NCBI GenBank assembly: GCA_023375675.1
Contig: JALQBC010000049.1
Location: forward strand, 186,001-250,000
Reading direction: 5' to 3'
Origin: Cytospora piceicola
Lineage: Eukaryota; Ascomycota; Sordariomycetes; Diaporthales; Cytosporaceae
DNA length: 64,000 nucleotides
How positions within the stretch are numbered: the stretch's first letter is position 1; every line of letters begins with the position of its first letter. The translations under genes were made by a program, and so were the position numbers. The notes below the pieces were generated by a model that was not told the DNA's origin, ran no database searches, and worked only from the letters and a program-made list of their open reading frames with translations. Positions 12,366-24,515 of the stretch are shown here, one piece after another.

Positions 12366-14168
12366 ATGCGGAGGCTCCCAGAACTTGTCCTCCTGGCAAC
12401 CACCACGGCACCCGCGGTCGGTGCCAACACCATCGAAACCCCGGACGAAGACACTACTGTCCCACAGACACTACCAACGTGCTACTCCCCGAACGGCGAT
12501 CGGGCCGATGGCTTTCTTGCCTGCAACACCACGGCACATGTATCACGATGCTGTCCGGCGGGATACATATGCTCCGGCAGTGCGCTCTGTGTGCTAGTGG
12601 TCGAGCCGGAGCCGCCGGACTTATCGACGGCGACGGCGGTGCAGAAAGCTGGTGCTTGTACAGATCCCGAGTGGGACGGTGTGCATTGTGGTCGCGGGTA
12701 TGTGGGTGAGTCTTACCCCACCCCCTGCTGTGTGTGTCTTGGTGTGTGTCTATAACTGTCATCCTCCTGAAACGCTTCTCCAGGCGCATTCTTCCTCCTT
12801 CTGGGTGATGGGGACACATATCCTACGGGACACTGCATGTTCTGTTTGGGTGGGCTCTGCAGCTGAAATGAAACAGACACACAAGACGAGAACGGGGACC
12901 TCCTTGCCTGCGGGTCAGTCAAGGCGGGTAAACGCGAACGATTGTGTCGCGCAGGCGGCTCCCACTCGGGAACCTGCAGCTGTTTGGGCAACAGCGGGAG
13001 GTTCACTGTGGCAGGTGGGGAGGCTCAAACGGTTCTCGATAGAAGAAATCATATTGGTTTCTCGGAAACTTCATCCACTTCAGTCATTATCACAGACGCG
13101 AGCCCAGTTGGGTTGTCTTCCAAGACTGTTGTGGTGATACGAGCGACGTCGAGTACACCAGAGATGTCCCCAAACCCCGGGGACGACAGGAAGAGAGAAC
13201 CGACACCGGTGCCAGCGAACACACCGTTGTCGCCGTCAATATCGTCGACAGCGAGTCTGGTCGGCACCGAGGCCGACTCGAGCGCCACGACCAGGTCCGC
13301 CCCAGCGACCATTCCGTCCTCAATGTGGGCAACCGAAACCGTCACGACAGTCCTCATCATACCGCCATCTCCAACCACGACCAGCACTCCCGACTTCCAA
13401 GCGCCCACCACCATCCCGACCATAGCAAGCCATCCCGGCACAGACACCACCAACACCGCCCTCGCGACGAAGCTCGGCCTCGGCCTCGGGATCCCCCTGC
13501 TGGTCCTCGCCGTCGCGGGCATCACGGCGTGTATACACCGCCGCCAGCGAAACCTCCAGAAACAGCGGCTGTACAAGCAGGCGCCGCCGTCCGACCTCAA
13601 CGCCCCGGGGCTGCCGCCGGTGGGCGCGGCCGATTTCGCCGCCGCCCCCCGCGGCGAGGCGGTCCAGCACTATCGCTACGGGCCGCCGAGGAGCATCTTC
13701 TGGTCTGAATGGGGTCCGGCCGGCGGCGTCGGCGGCGGCGGCGGTGGAGTAGGGCCGTATGACGACAATCAGGTAGGGTATGTCGGCTCGCTTGGGTTTG
13801 AGGGTTATCACCAGGGGTATCAACTGCCGTGGGGAGGGCACGGGGGAGAGACGGCCGGCAGCCCATACCAATACCAGTATCAGGGGCAGCCTCAGGAGGG
13901 GCATCAGGGTCGCGGGGAGATGCCTGGGGATTCCAGTCCGTACGACAGTCAGGATCATGTGTACGATGTTTCCACCGTCCAGATCCCCACTGTTCGGATC
14001 CAACAGCCCGATCAGGCGCCGCAAGAGCAGCAAGATCTCTCTGTCCAGGTCAGCGGGCTGAACGGTGGGTTAGACGAGGTCAGTCCGTTGAGCTCCTCGG
14101 GGAGCGGACCTCCGTACCCTCGAGTCTCGGCGATGTCTGGACTGGGAGGGCCACAGGATACACGATGA
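12366..14168 (+). CDS. Single-pass surface protein: Cys-rich ectodomain, Ser/Thr stalk, one TM
   Basis: Proposed join(12366..12705, 12877..14168), about 543 residues. The start ATG begins a signal peptide (MRRLPELVLLATTTAPAVGA). Residues about 35-130 are Cys-rich (CYSPNGD, CCPAGYIC, WDGVHCG; then LLACGS and GTCSCLGNSGR after the intron), followed by a long Ser/Thr/Pro stalk. One membrane segment lies near residue 320 (GLGIPLLVLAVAGITACI), followed by basic HRRQR and a Gly/Tyr/Gln-rich cytosolic tail. This type I layout recalls fungal cell-wall sensors, but no named domain is matched. The intron is 171 bp if the acceptor is the CAG at 12876; an AAG nine bases later keeps the same frame. Exon 1 could also begin further upstream. 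Function is inferred only from topology. Confidence 0.65.
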
Positions 14169-14435
14169 TGCTAATATGGTCGCACAAGGGGAAAATTTCC
14201 TGGTCCATTATGTACCAAATTCCACTATCTGGCAGTCATGCCATTCCCATTGCTGGGGAATCCTAAATTCTACACAACATCCATGCCGAATCGTCTGTCT
14301 CATGCTATGCTTTTTTCGAGGTATCTCAACTTGTCGTAATGCATTGCTCCAAACCATCCTTTGCTAATTTCACAGATCATTCATCATCATAATTAATTCA
14401 TAAACGCCCCAGCCCCGAAGCGATCAAACGCGCTT

Positions 14436-16297
14436 CTACTCGAGGTGCGCGGCCTCCTTCTTGGCCTTGTCTGGCAGGAACTCGCTGGGCGTGCCGACGG
14501 GTCTGGTCTTCGCGAACCTGACGGTTCCCCAGATGGAGGGCGAGTCGCGGAACATCATGTCGATCTCCTCGAGGTTGCGGCCCATGGTCTCCGGGTAGAA
14601 GAGGTAGACGGTGAGGGGGATGCAGAAGCCGACACTGGCGAAGACGAGGTAGAACTTCCATCCGATGGTGTCGATGGCAACGGGTGTGATCATAACGACG
14701 ACAAAGTTCCTGAGGGAGAGTGTTAGCATTGGAGAGTCGAGACTTCAGCGTGTATAAGAGTTTGGGACTTACCAGAGCCAATGGTTAGCCGTAGAGATGG
14801 ACGACATGGCCATTCGGAGGCGGATTGGAGCAACCTCGGTACAGTACAGGAAGTTGGCACCGAGGAAACCGATGGGAACAAAGGTGTTGAAGAGGTAGAT
14901 GAAGACACCGGCGACGATCTGGGCGGAGTGATTCTCGACTCCGAATGACGTGGCGACTGCGAGGGCGATCATGCAGCAGCACATGCCAGCACCGGAGATC
15001 ATGAAGACGGCACGGCGTCCGAGGCGATCGATAGTGAAGAAGGCGATGAAGGATGACAGGAACTTCCACGTCAGGGCACCTCCGGTGAGGGCGCGGGCGT
15101 TCTCAGAGGACATGCCGAGGTTCTTCTGAAAGATGATGGTAGCGTAGACGGAAATCAGATTGGTGCCACTAGTCGAAAGAAGTCAGCAAAATCTTGTCAC
15201 GTGTGTGATGGGGATGGAATGGAGAAGACTTACGACATCTGCTGGTAGAACTGCAGGAGCATGCAAAGACCAAAGCGGTAAAGGAGCTTGTCCTCGCCCA
15301 TGGAGAGCATGTCGCCGATCTTGACCTTATGTCCAGTGTGCTCCTCCAGAGAATACTCAATTCCCTGCAGCTCGGTCTGGACCTCCAGCGAATCTATCGG
15401 CTTGGCTCTGAAGGCAGAGATGATGGCACGGGCCTCATTGCTCCTGTTCTTCATGACCAACCATCGAGGGGACTCGGGCAGGAAGTAGATGGACAAAGCC
15501 ACCACCAGCGAGAAGATGACGGCGATGGCGATAGGAGGGCGCCAGGTGACAGGGCCGGTGTGGAACTCGAAGAAGCCGAGGTCAATCCACGACTCCATGG
15601 TGTAACCCATACAGATGAACAGGCCGTCAATAACGACGTGTCGACCTCTGTTTTTGGCGCCCGAAGTCTCACTCTGCCACACAGGGACGATGGAACTCAT
15701 CTGGCCGACACCGAAGCCGACAAAGACACGGCCGACGATGAACTGAGCCAAGCTGAAGGAGGAAGCCTCGAGGATGACGCCGATGAGGGAGCACACGGCC
15801 GCAAAGAAGATGACGTTGCGCCTACCGAACCTGTCGCCAGACCAGGAGCAGGAGAGAGCCCCAATCATGGCGCCGATGACAAAGGTGGCCACGACGAATC
15901 CCTGGAGGGTAGACCGGGCGCTCTTATTCGCACCGGTGCTGTGGACAGTGTCGATCTGGGGGAAGGTCTTGACGAAGTTGTCCTCGGTGAGCAGGCCGCC
16001 CAGGCCAGCCTGGTTGTAACCAAAGGCGATGAAGGCAGGCATGACAATCAGGGCTGTCTGGAGAATGGTGAGCTTGTGGCCCATCGCGCCCATGAACTTG
16101 ACGGGGCTGCCAGAGGTCTCGGTCGTCTCGCTGTCGCTGGGGAGGTCGTGGGAGGCGGGGTCCTTGTGAATAGGGCCCGCGGCGCCGCGCTCAGCGTCGC
16201 TGTCGTGAACCATGCTGTCGGTTGATGTGATGGTAGTGTTAGAGGTAGGTTGCGATATCATTTGTTCATTCGACAATGTGGCTTGAACTTGTCTCAT
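14436..16297 (-). CDS. MFS sugar transporter (SP family)
   Basis: Three exons, complement(14436..14709, 14773..15168, 15234..16297), give 577 residues. The introns are 65 and 63 bp with GTAAGT donors and TAG/CAG acceptors, joining QQMS-GTNLIS and HWLW-NFVVVM. Sugar-porter signatures are present: GDRFGRRN in loop 2-3, PESPRWL at the end of the N-half, IDRLGRRA in loop 8-9 and a PETMGRNLEEID C-terminal signature. Twelve membrane segments can be drawn. The N-terminal 65 residues are a hydrophilic Ser/Asp-rich tail. Family members take up hexoses, pentoses, disaccharides or polyols by proton symport at the plasma membrane; the substrate cannot be read from the sequence. A TATAAATAG box lies about 400 bp upstream. 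Confidence 0.92.
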
Positions 16298-16690
16298 GGA
16301 TCGGGTGGGTTGATTGTCGCTGTTGTGTGTCGGTAATGCTTCTCAAGGGCTGTTAGGAATTGTGAAGCAATAAACTAAAGATGTGCCTTAGTGGGGGAGT
16401 TCTGTTTTGGCGAAGCTTCCCACGCGACTCTTGCAAGGTCGCGTCGGCGAAGATTGTTTTGGCGGGGTTGACTGAGTGATCGGATGAAAGAAGGGCCCTG
16501 CACAAGAAGGAGGCAGGCACAAAGGCGACTCTTATACTAGCTGGAGGTAATACGTCCAGATGTCTGTCCCCTTACCACAACTACCTAGGTATGTGAAGGA
16601 GGAAGGAACTCTTATTTCAGTAGTAAGCAACGCCAGAATTGGTAGAACTTCGGAACGCCTTTACTTGTAGGGTAAAGAGCGAGCATATCT

Positions 16691-16700
16691 CTATTTATAT
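16691..16700 (-). promoter_or_regulatory. Candidate TATA box for the sugar transporter
   Basis: On the minus strand the sequence reads ATATAAATAG, about 395 bp upstream of the transporter ATG at 16297. This implies a long leader, so the assignment is weak. Confidence 0.3.
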
Positions 16701-19700
16701 GACGAATATATCTCACGGGATACACCACCTGATGGTTACCTACCTACCTAGGGTACCTACCTAGGTAGGGAGTATGTACCGTGACTACTTCTACTTTGTA
16801 TCTAGATGGGTAGTAGTGTACGGCACTGGCGGCCCGTACGTTGTAAGTACCGAGCTCGGTGTGTTCGCTCCGCCGCGCCATTTTCAAGACCTCCCGACAC
16901 CTCGGTTATCCCAACGCAGCCAAGCAGGCCAAGCAGGCCAAGCAATGCCAGGGTGCAAGATTCACCCAGGCTAAGGAAAAGAGCATGTCAACAAGCTTCA
17001 TCAGCAAGATCCAGCCGAGGGGAACGGGGCTTGAAAAGCCATGCTGCCAAGAGGTAGTAGCCAAGAGAAAAAAAAGAGGCTCCCATGACCTAGGGTGGTG
17101 ATTCCCCAGCACGCACCATTACTCCCCAGTTGGTGTATTGCCCCCCGGTCTCCCCACATCTTCAGCAAGGCTTATTTACTAGCCTAGGGTCTGGGCAGTG
17201 GATCTGTGCATCATGGGGAGCCGGGAGATGCCTGTATGTAAATCCCCCACAGCCGGTTGATGGAGCCGGAGTCGATCACCTCGACCGTGGTTGGCCAACA
17301 TGGCAGACTGATGCTGAGGCACGTTACTTCGGAGCGGAGCGGAGCTTGCCGGAGTGGAGTCGTCTCCAGGTTTTGGGGCTATGTAATCCACCTTGAAGCA
17401 GGCAGGTCCCTAGTGTACTTAGTAGACTACGTTTTTGCTGGTTGGCTATTGCCTTTTTCTGGCTGTACTTTTAGTGTTCCTCGGTCAAGTTCCGCGGGCC
17501 ACGATTTTCCCGCAGTGGACCCCTAAAAAGAGTCATTGCTCATACATTATGGATAATGCGACGTCGCTTCCCCAGACCGTTTGACAGTCTGGACTCTTCT
17601 AAGTTCTCAGTCATCGAAAACTGCACCCACTTAATGGTCAATCGGTTCCCGTAACGACACCACAGTCGGTCGACGCTTGCAACAGAGCACCGCCTACGTC
17701 TTGCTGCTCGAGAAAAGAAAGCAAAAACCCATTGATGGCATCTGGGACCTCTCCTGCATATCATCAGTTACCTAGCTCTGAGAGCACAACATGAAAGGCC
17801 GATCACATGCAACTTGGTCATGTGAACTGCTGTTCCTTACCGAAAGCAGGCAAGTACTGAAAAACAGACTGCGCTCCTTGCATGTCTTAGATGAATTGGT
17901 ATCTCCAGGGTATCCATCCCCTTTCCCCTTTACGCGCAAGCTCACGAGTTGTCGGCAAGGGTCCTTGTGTGCCGTGCTCGCCGTTCAGTGTTATACTCAC
18001 TCGTAAATACTCGGTGAGCAAAACGCCAGACTGCAATAAGTAACTATTAGGTATTCCCGTCTCAAAGCCAGACAGCCAAGAGAAGAAGAAAAAAAAAGGG
18101 GGGTACCGTTGAAATTACTAGCAGGAGTCCACATGATGCATGTGGCTTTAGTGCCCTTCGAAGTCGGACGGAGCTAATAACGGCGCGGCCCAGTAGAGCC
18201 TCCAGATGTCCAGATATCATGTAATCGGCCACATTTGGATGGGCAGGAATTCAGAGAAGACAAAGGTTAGGCGCTGTTTGGGCCCATTATATCACGCAGA
18301 CCTCTCTACATAGGTTTTTCTAGAGCTATACTATTTGCTTGAAAAATTCATCAGTGGAGCGCTAAATGGTAGGATCGCAATTAAAAAAAGGGTTATAATA
18401 TTAGCCGAAGTTCCTAGCCGGAGGTTCTTGAATCCTCTTCCTGCGTGCCCTAATCCTTAAGGCTGTGTGGCGGTTTTCAAGCAAGGCGATCCTGGTGCTA
18501 TCAACCTTGTCGCACTCCTTCGAGTAATCTGATGCTGAACCCTCTTCTTCCCTACGAACGCTGGTGATTCTAAGTTGGGGCCGTCGGAGCCAATGATGGT
18601 TCTGTCAGAAGCTTGTGAGACAATACAAGCCTGTTGTAATAGTCAGATCACGCTGTGGCCATACTCCCGATGTCTCAGGGTCGTAAATAAGTTCGGCACA
18701 CTGCAGGTGGCCCTACTGTAAGGGCTGAGGAGCCGTGGGTTAGGATTATGTCAACCCTTCGAGCCTGGGCGCCGATTCTTGGCACTGGAAAATAATTGAC
18801 ATTCTTCACGGATCTTGTACCGCGATCACGGTTATATTTGGTCAAACTCATTTATCATTAAAGTTTTCCTGTGTGGCGCGGACTTGAACAAACCAGTTGT
18901 CAATCTCACATGCGTGTCGTCAACTGCTCACTTCTCCCCTCAAGTGCTCACTACCAGCTGGATAAGTCTGCCATGGCCTCCGACTCAAAAGCTTGGAAAG
19001 GTCGAAAGAGTGTCTCGTCAGTAACCACTGCACTGGCGTGTTCAGGAATCACATATATATTATCAAGGAAGTGCTCAACAGGAAGAGAACCTGGGAACGA
19101 CATGCCATTCCCCTTCTGGAGTATTGATATTCATCTCATTGGACCTCTTCAGCTCGATTTGTGAGTGCCAAGCCAAAAAAAATCTCTTTGCGGCGACTAA
19201 GCACTAGATCCCGGACCTGTTGAACGAACTATATTAGTTGTTATCCCTATACCTTGGCAATGCTACCAGAATCTCGTGGAATCCCAGACCGAGAGCCGTC
19301 TTGGCTATGAGGACAGGACTTGTTGCCGAGAAAAATGGTGAAATGCCTCCGATACCCGAAAACAGTAGCCAACCTGGTCTCCTGCCTTCCAGGTTGTTGT
19401 CACAAGTTCGATCTTGATCCAGATCTCTAGCTTTGTACTACACATGCAGTATTATCTGGCGGGTTTTCCCCAATAGATCTCTTCATATCATTGAAGCTAG
19501 GTCCCAGTCTAAAGGCAAGTGGCACATTACGTAGGCGAAGCTACGGCAAAGCTCCCGCCGGTATTGCAACTTTCCTCTTTTTGGTGTTTATTGCAATGTT
19601 CCTTCTTCTTCTGTAAAAGCAAACCGCTTGCTGTGTCTTCCTGGAGACGGAGTACCACAACTTTGTGTAAAAATGCCGCACCATCTGTCTTCCGATATGC

Positions 19701-20428
19701 TGGGACTCTGCGGACCTGATTCGAAGGCTGAACTGCTGGTCTACTTGTAATGTAAACGCATATCTTGGGTGGGCTTAGACATATTCAGCGGTATAATACA
19801 AGAGCAGGAGCGCCGGGGCTCTTGTCTGGTTGTTCCTCTCGAATGTGTGGCTGTTTCGTCTCGCACGATCCAGTCAGATCTTTCAGAAGGAGGCGATCAC
19901 TACCGGCTTATATCGGTCATCTCTCCTCATCAAAATATGTGTACAAATAGGTGAGTGGTCTGTTGCGAACTCCTGCAGCTATCCAGGACTACGGGCAGGT
20001 AAATAAGCCTGGGATGGGGCGTGTGACCAGTTGACGGGCACCTGGGCAGTAGGACAGATCGTGTAGCGGGCCCCCTGGGCAGTCAATTGCTACAAGCCCG
20101 TATGCTGGAAGTGTTGGATGAAGCCGTAACCGCAGGATACGTCAGAATTTATCAAGCCGTATGTCAGGGCCGAGTTCGACATGTAGTTTGCGGATCACGA
20201 TGTGGATGCATATGTGATGGTCCACGCATGTGGGCCCTTTCAGGTACGGACTAACGGACATACATAGGAACTGGTCAATATCCCAGCCTGCTTTATCTAC
20301 AACATTGTCACTGGCGACTTGCTGCGTATCCGACGGCGAAGTAAAGACATCCATAGATGTGGAGGACGCTGTTGATGAATCGGCCAAGTCAGGCACAGCC
20401 ATGATATGCACCATCAAAATGCTGATAG

Positions 20429-20514
20429 ACTCAAGGCTGATAAAGCTCAGTGAATTGTATATACTACACCTACTCAAGGCTGATAAAGCTCAGTGAATTG
20501 TATATACTACACCT
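20429..20514. repeat. Perfect 43-bp tandem duplication
   Basis: Two identical, directly adjacent 43-bp units (20429-20471 and 20472-20514), each beginning ACTCAAGGCTGATAAAGC and ending TACTACACCT. No base differs, so the duplication is probably recent. Confidence 0.95.
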
Positions 20515-21133
20515 ATTTCCAGTTGCTCTGCTTAGTTGATTTAACACTGCTCCGCGTCTTCTTCGGCGAGGGAAAGTTGAACGATCCTGGAGCCCCAAAG
20601 AAAATGGATGATGATTACTGGATGCTATTAGTCTCGTGGCCGTATACCCTAGCATCACTTGACCGAACGCTAAAATGAATGATCTTTTGTACTGCCAAAG
20701 AAGAGGCGCGTCCCAAATATAACCTTGTATGCTTCTCTCGAAAATATGGATCTGGTTATGCCCTTACCCTGGCAGCTTTCCCATCATGGCACTGGGCACA
20801 ATCCTGGCCCTTCGTCCAGCAGAGCCGGGACAATAACAATTGCGACCGTCCTAATCCACCTTGTCGATATCAGTGCTTGTACTACTGGGCAGCCGTATAT
20901 TAAATAGGTAGAGGGGTAGTCATGTGCATAAGAGTGGAATACATGTGGTTGGGTAAGATTATATATCACCGCCATAGATCTTGCTAGATTGTGTCTTGCT
21001 ATTCCGGGCTCAATAATATTAAGGGCTTTTCTTCTGTGGTATCATTCATTCTCGTCAAACTGGCTCAAGGAAATTCCAAATCCTCCGTCATCATCGTCGC
21101 TCAACAATAAACGTCCAGGGTTCGAAGACTCCT

Positions 21134-21517
21134 TCAGTTCGACTTCCACTGACCAGCCTCACGAGCAGATTTTCCGACATCCTGGCCCGCTCCCTCGACC
21201 GACGTACCAACGTTGGCCACACCGTCACCCAGAGGCTTGCCCAGGTCTCCCGTCACAGCGTTGACAGTTTCGCCTACGCCACGGCTGATACCTCCGACGC
21301 CGCCTCCGACTGTGTTCGTAACTCCGGAGAGTGTGCCGCCGAGGACTGTGATGAATGTTGGCAAATGTTTGATCGTTGATTGAGATGATAGTGTTGAGTG
21401 GATAGAGTGAGGGAATTACTGCTTACTTCCAGTGCCTGTCTTTGCAACGCCAGTAGCGCCATCGGCAATCCCACCACCCTGTTGGTTGTTCTTGTTGTTA
21501 CCAAGAATTCCGGACAT
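21134..21517 (-). CDS. Small Gly/Val-rich repeat protein, 100 aa, 2 exons
   Basis: Complement(21134..21345, 21427..21517). An 81-bp intron (GTAAGC...CATCACAG) joins MSGILGNNKNNQQGGG...TGTGS-side sequence to ILGGTLSGVTNTVGG in frame. The product is low in complexity, with repeated short motifs of the form G-V-(x)-N/D-T-V (VTNTVGG, VGETVNAVTG, VANVGTSVEG, GQDVGKSARE). Similar small Gly/Thr/Val proteins are common in filamentous ascomycetes and resemble LEA-like or stress-induced hydrophilic proteins, but the role is unknown. There is no signal peptide. A TATAAG box lies about 147-152 bp upstream of the ATG. Confidence 0.7.
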
Positions 21518-22267
21518 TGTGACTGATTTTGGTTCTATAATGGAAAGGTGTGTTTGGTTGATGAGGTTGTGGTTGTGTAGGTTGCTTTGCCCTGTGTTTG
21601 AAGGTTGAAAGATGAAGATGCAGGCTTTTGGACAGAGTCGACTTCCAAGCTGCCCGCATCGTACTTATACGGCTTCACTTTGGAGGAAGGAGGAAGGTAC
21701 TCATGGCGTAACCAGAGTGATGTAATAAGGGTTGCAACCCTGCGGAAGTTGTGGCTGATGACTTCAACCACCAGAGTAAGGTTGACGTCGTCCGCAGATC
21801 ATCTTCCCCATCTTTCATATTCAGGGTCAGTGATTGGGTCTCGAAAGGTTGCCTATGATGTGGCGGTGCAGGGGTTCTGAGACGTAGGCCTCAAAGGTGG
21901 GTGTAATACTATTTACCTACTTAGGTAGGTACTTCTGGTCTGGAACTGGACGTACACAGTAGACACTTGGGAACTCGAGGGCCTGCCACTGAGCTGTCCG
22001 TCCCAAGGTACGGGTTCAACGTCATTTTGCCACTGAATGTGCTTCCCGAGATCTATGTTCAAGTACCTACCTAGGTAAGTACCTACCTGGTAGGTTTACA
22101 CCGAGCTAGATAAAGTATTGGCCGTCTTCATCCCCGTGCGACATGCACTGGAGATGACGCACATTAGTTGGAACGTGCGAATTACGCCCCTGTTTCGGCT
22201 CGTGCCGAATTTCCATAGAAGACAGCACTCGAGTCTGTTGGGCGTACCTTCCTTCCTTCAGCTGCGT
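21518..22267. other. Intergenic region with TACCTAGG-type palindromes
   Basis: Upstream region of the Gly-rich gene and 3' region of the oxidoreductase. Two TACCTACNTAGGTA-type clusters lie near 21912-21930 and 22061-22095. No gene seen. Confidence 0.5.
21664..21669 (-). promoter_or_regulatory. Candidate TATA box for the small Gly-rich gene
   Basis: The minus strand reads TATAAG, about 150 bp before the ATG at 21517, a plausible distance for a fungal core promoter. Confidence 0.4.
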
Positions 22268-23347
22268 CTATTTCTCGCTGGCAAATGTGATACCGTTCTG
22301 CTTCCTCATGTCCTCCATGACCGTCAACACATCCGTGCTGAGCTTTCGCAAGCGACCCTCCGCCTCCCTGTCGCCCTCTGCGATGATACGTCCCAACTCC
22401 TTCGCCTCCCACGTCAGGTTCAGGAAGCCCTGGTACTCCGGGTTGGTGTTACCCAGCTGCTCGCCTTCTTTCTTCCCACGAGGCACAAACTCAACGGTGT
22501 TAATATCTGTGACACCAGTTGCGCCGTTGATCCGGATGGTACCCTTCTCGCAATAGATCTCCGTTGGCGCCGTGGAGGTATAGATCTTGCTGGTGTGTAG
22601 ATGCACGGTGAACTTCTCCTTGTGCTTGGAAGACTCGGCCGCGTAGTTCAGTACGATGTGTCCGCCTCCATCGACGCCCGTGCGGATTATAACGGGGAAG
22701 TAAGACTGTGAGGAGGGCTTTCCAAACAGCGCGAGGGTGAAGGTCACCGGGTAGCAGCCCATATCCCACAGACAACCACCAGAGAACTTGAGCGAGAGCA
22801 CGTTGGGCTCCTCGCCCTCGAGAACCTTGGCATACCTGGATGAGTACACGGCCATGTTGACACTGGCTCCGTAAATAGCCCCGAACTTTTCAGCCCTAGT
22901 CTTCTCATCGTCAAGGAGGCTCTGAAGCTTGAGGAAGTTGGGCTCCTGGATGTGCCTGTACGCTTCCAGGATGAACAAGCCCTTTGAGTCAGCATGGCTG
23001 AACAGAGCCTCGAGCTCCTTGGTGTTGGATGCAAATGGCTTCTCGACAATAACGTGCTTCCCCGCATCCAACACCTTGATTGCTTGCTCGTAGTGCAGCG
23101 AGTTGGGAGAGGCGATGTACACGACGTCAATCTTGGCGTCCGAAAGCATGGAGTCCAGGTCGTCATAGGTTTTGACGGATGAAGCATCGGTAATCGATGG
23201 CGTCTCAGAGACGAACTTGCGTGCGGTGTCGTGGCTGCGCGAGTAGACGGCCACGAGCTGGAATCTTGTGCTTTCGTGGCATGATTGCACGAAGGAATCG
23301 GTGATCCAGTTGGTGCCGATGACAGCGAAGTTGAGAGTGCCTGACAT
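22268..23347 (-). CDS. Gfo/Idh/MocA-family NAD(P)-dependent oxidoreductase
   Basis: Single exon, 359 residues, with the ATG at 23347. The N-terminal Rossmann fold begins FAVIGTNWITDSF. The family motif EKPFA follows the fourth strand near residue 100 (KHVIVEKPFASN), where Lys is the usual catalytic or NADP-contact residue. Motifs D-x-G-C-Y-P (WDMGCYPVTF) near 200 and a C-terminal beta-sheet domain complete the usual layout and length. Related fungal enzymes are dimeric dihydrodiol or sugar dehydrogenases in the cytosol; the substrate is not evident. The Rossmann glycine motif is GTNWIT rather than GxGxxG/A, a variant seen in this family. Confidence 0.9.
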   Translation of the reverse strand: MSGTLNFAVIGTNWITDSFVQSCHESTRFQLVAVYSRSHDTARKFVSETPSITDASSVKTYDDLDSMLSDAKIDVVYIASPNSLHYEQAIKVLDAGKHVIVEKPFASNTKELEALFSHADSKGLFILEAYRHIQEPNFLKLQSLLDDEKTRAEKFGAIYGASVNMAVYSSRYAKVLEGEEPNVLSLKFSGGCLWDMGCYPVTFTLALFGKPSSQSYFPVIIRTGVDGGGHIVLNYAAESSKHKEKFTVHLHTSKIYTSTAPTEIYCEKGTIRINGATGVTDINTVEFVPRGKKEGEQLGNTNPEYQGFLNLTWEAKELGRIIAEGDREAEGRLRKLSTDVLTVMEDMRKQNGITFASEK

Positions 23348-24515
23348 GTTGGCGGTCTTTACTGTTCGTCTCGGTAAATCTGGAGTACTTTGCGTATGAG
23401 TGATGCTCCGATGTTATTCAGGCTAGACTTTGCTATGAGGTGATTCAGAATTGGATTGTGAGATTCAGATGTCATTGGAAATGCCGCTTCGATTCAGTCC
23501 GCTGACTAAGTAATAGTGGGACAGTTTCCAAGGTTACTTAAGTATGTTAGTAATCATTCTCTCTACAGTACTAATACAGGGTATAAATGCTTGTCTTTGG
23601 AATCGTCAATGATCAAGATGCATGTGCTTGCTGTCCGTCAGAGTATCTAAACTGCTTGCCTGTACTATCGTCAACTTGTGTGTCCCCGAGGGGCCACACT
23701 TGAAAGGCTCGAGTGACGGTCAGGATCCTGGCTACATGACAGAATTACCTAGTGAACAACAGCATCGACAGAATTTTACTAGGAACCGCGTCGATCTTGT
23801 ATTGCTTGCTAGAAAAAAAAGAAAAGAAAAAAAATTAATTTGGAATCAATGAGGAAGTCAAAACGAAACAGGTGGGGAGGGGAAAGCTGGGATATGGAGC
23901 AGCTGTACCACCAACAGTAGAAGTTATTACCACTAAGTCGATATTTCAGAGAAAGCTACATAAACCAAGTTTGGTGATACATTTCAAATCAGACGTTGAA
24001 CTGGGCTTTACAGTACTTCTCACAGTATGGCTCCAGCTACCCTAGGGTACCTCCTTGATTAGATAGCCAAACAATGGAAATCCTACCTACCCCCCGCCCC
24101 CCCCTAGACCCCCATTCTCACCAAGTCTACACGATTGTAGGGTGCGCAGTCGGTAGAGTCAAAAGCTACACCGTGTGTGTCTTGTCAGAATGCCAGACGT
24201 ACTTCTGAGAGAACAGAACGACAGTTCATTTGCTTGTGACAGCTTCACGCCATTCACGTGCAAGAGCAGTGAGATGACTGTAGCATTAAGAAGACAGACA
24301 TCTGGAGTCACAACATCGAAGGGCTGGGGCTTGCAGTTCTTGCATTATTATTGTTGGTCACGACTCAGAACTGCTGAAATATATAAGAACCAGTTTCTTC
24401 TTTTCTTGCTTTCTTTCTAGATTTACGTGCGACTCTCTGTAAGACACTAGGCATCACAAGTCCATGTCCGATATTATTCATACTACCGTAAATCCCATAC
24501 CATACCCAGTTCTTC
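23348..24515. other. Intergenic, low-complexity tracts
   Basis: Divergent region between the oxidoreductase and the small secreted protein. It includes an A-rich tract near 23814-23838, a C-rich tract near 24088-24106 and a TATA box at 24380. No gene seen. Confidence 0.5.
24380..24387 (+). promoter_or_regulatory. Candidate TATA box for the small secreted protein gene
   Basis: TATATAAG sits 129 bp upstream of the ATG at 24516 and is followed by a CT-rich stretch (24398-24420), a typical fungal core-promoter arrangement. Confidence 0.5.

Larger units (their letters stand above)
16298..21133. other. Gene-poor 4.8-kb region
   Basis: No convincing gene on either strand. It contains a cluster of TACCTACCTAGG-type palindromes near 16735-16770, a small CAAGCAGGC repeat near 16920, A-rich tracts near 17070 and 18090, and a perfect 43-bp tandem duplication at 20429-20514. 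Short frames of 60-110 codons occur on both strands, but none has an initiating context with family character. The region may contain relics of decayed genes, but I could not identify any. Confidence 0.5.

Noticed and set aside
12706..12876. Alternative exon using the acceptor at 12782 (Cys-rich reading ending GGLCS)
   Set aside because: It runs into a stop at once, while skipping it restores the long downstream frame.
12928..12954. GTAAAC...GCAG as an intron in the surface-protein gene
   Set aside because: Only 27 bp, too short for splicing; the segment reads through in frame.
20142..20477. 111-codon minus-strand frame in the gene-poor block
   Set aside because: Runs into the 43-bp duplication and has no recognisable motif; possible relic but not supportable.
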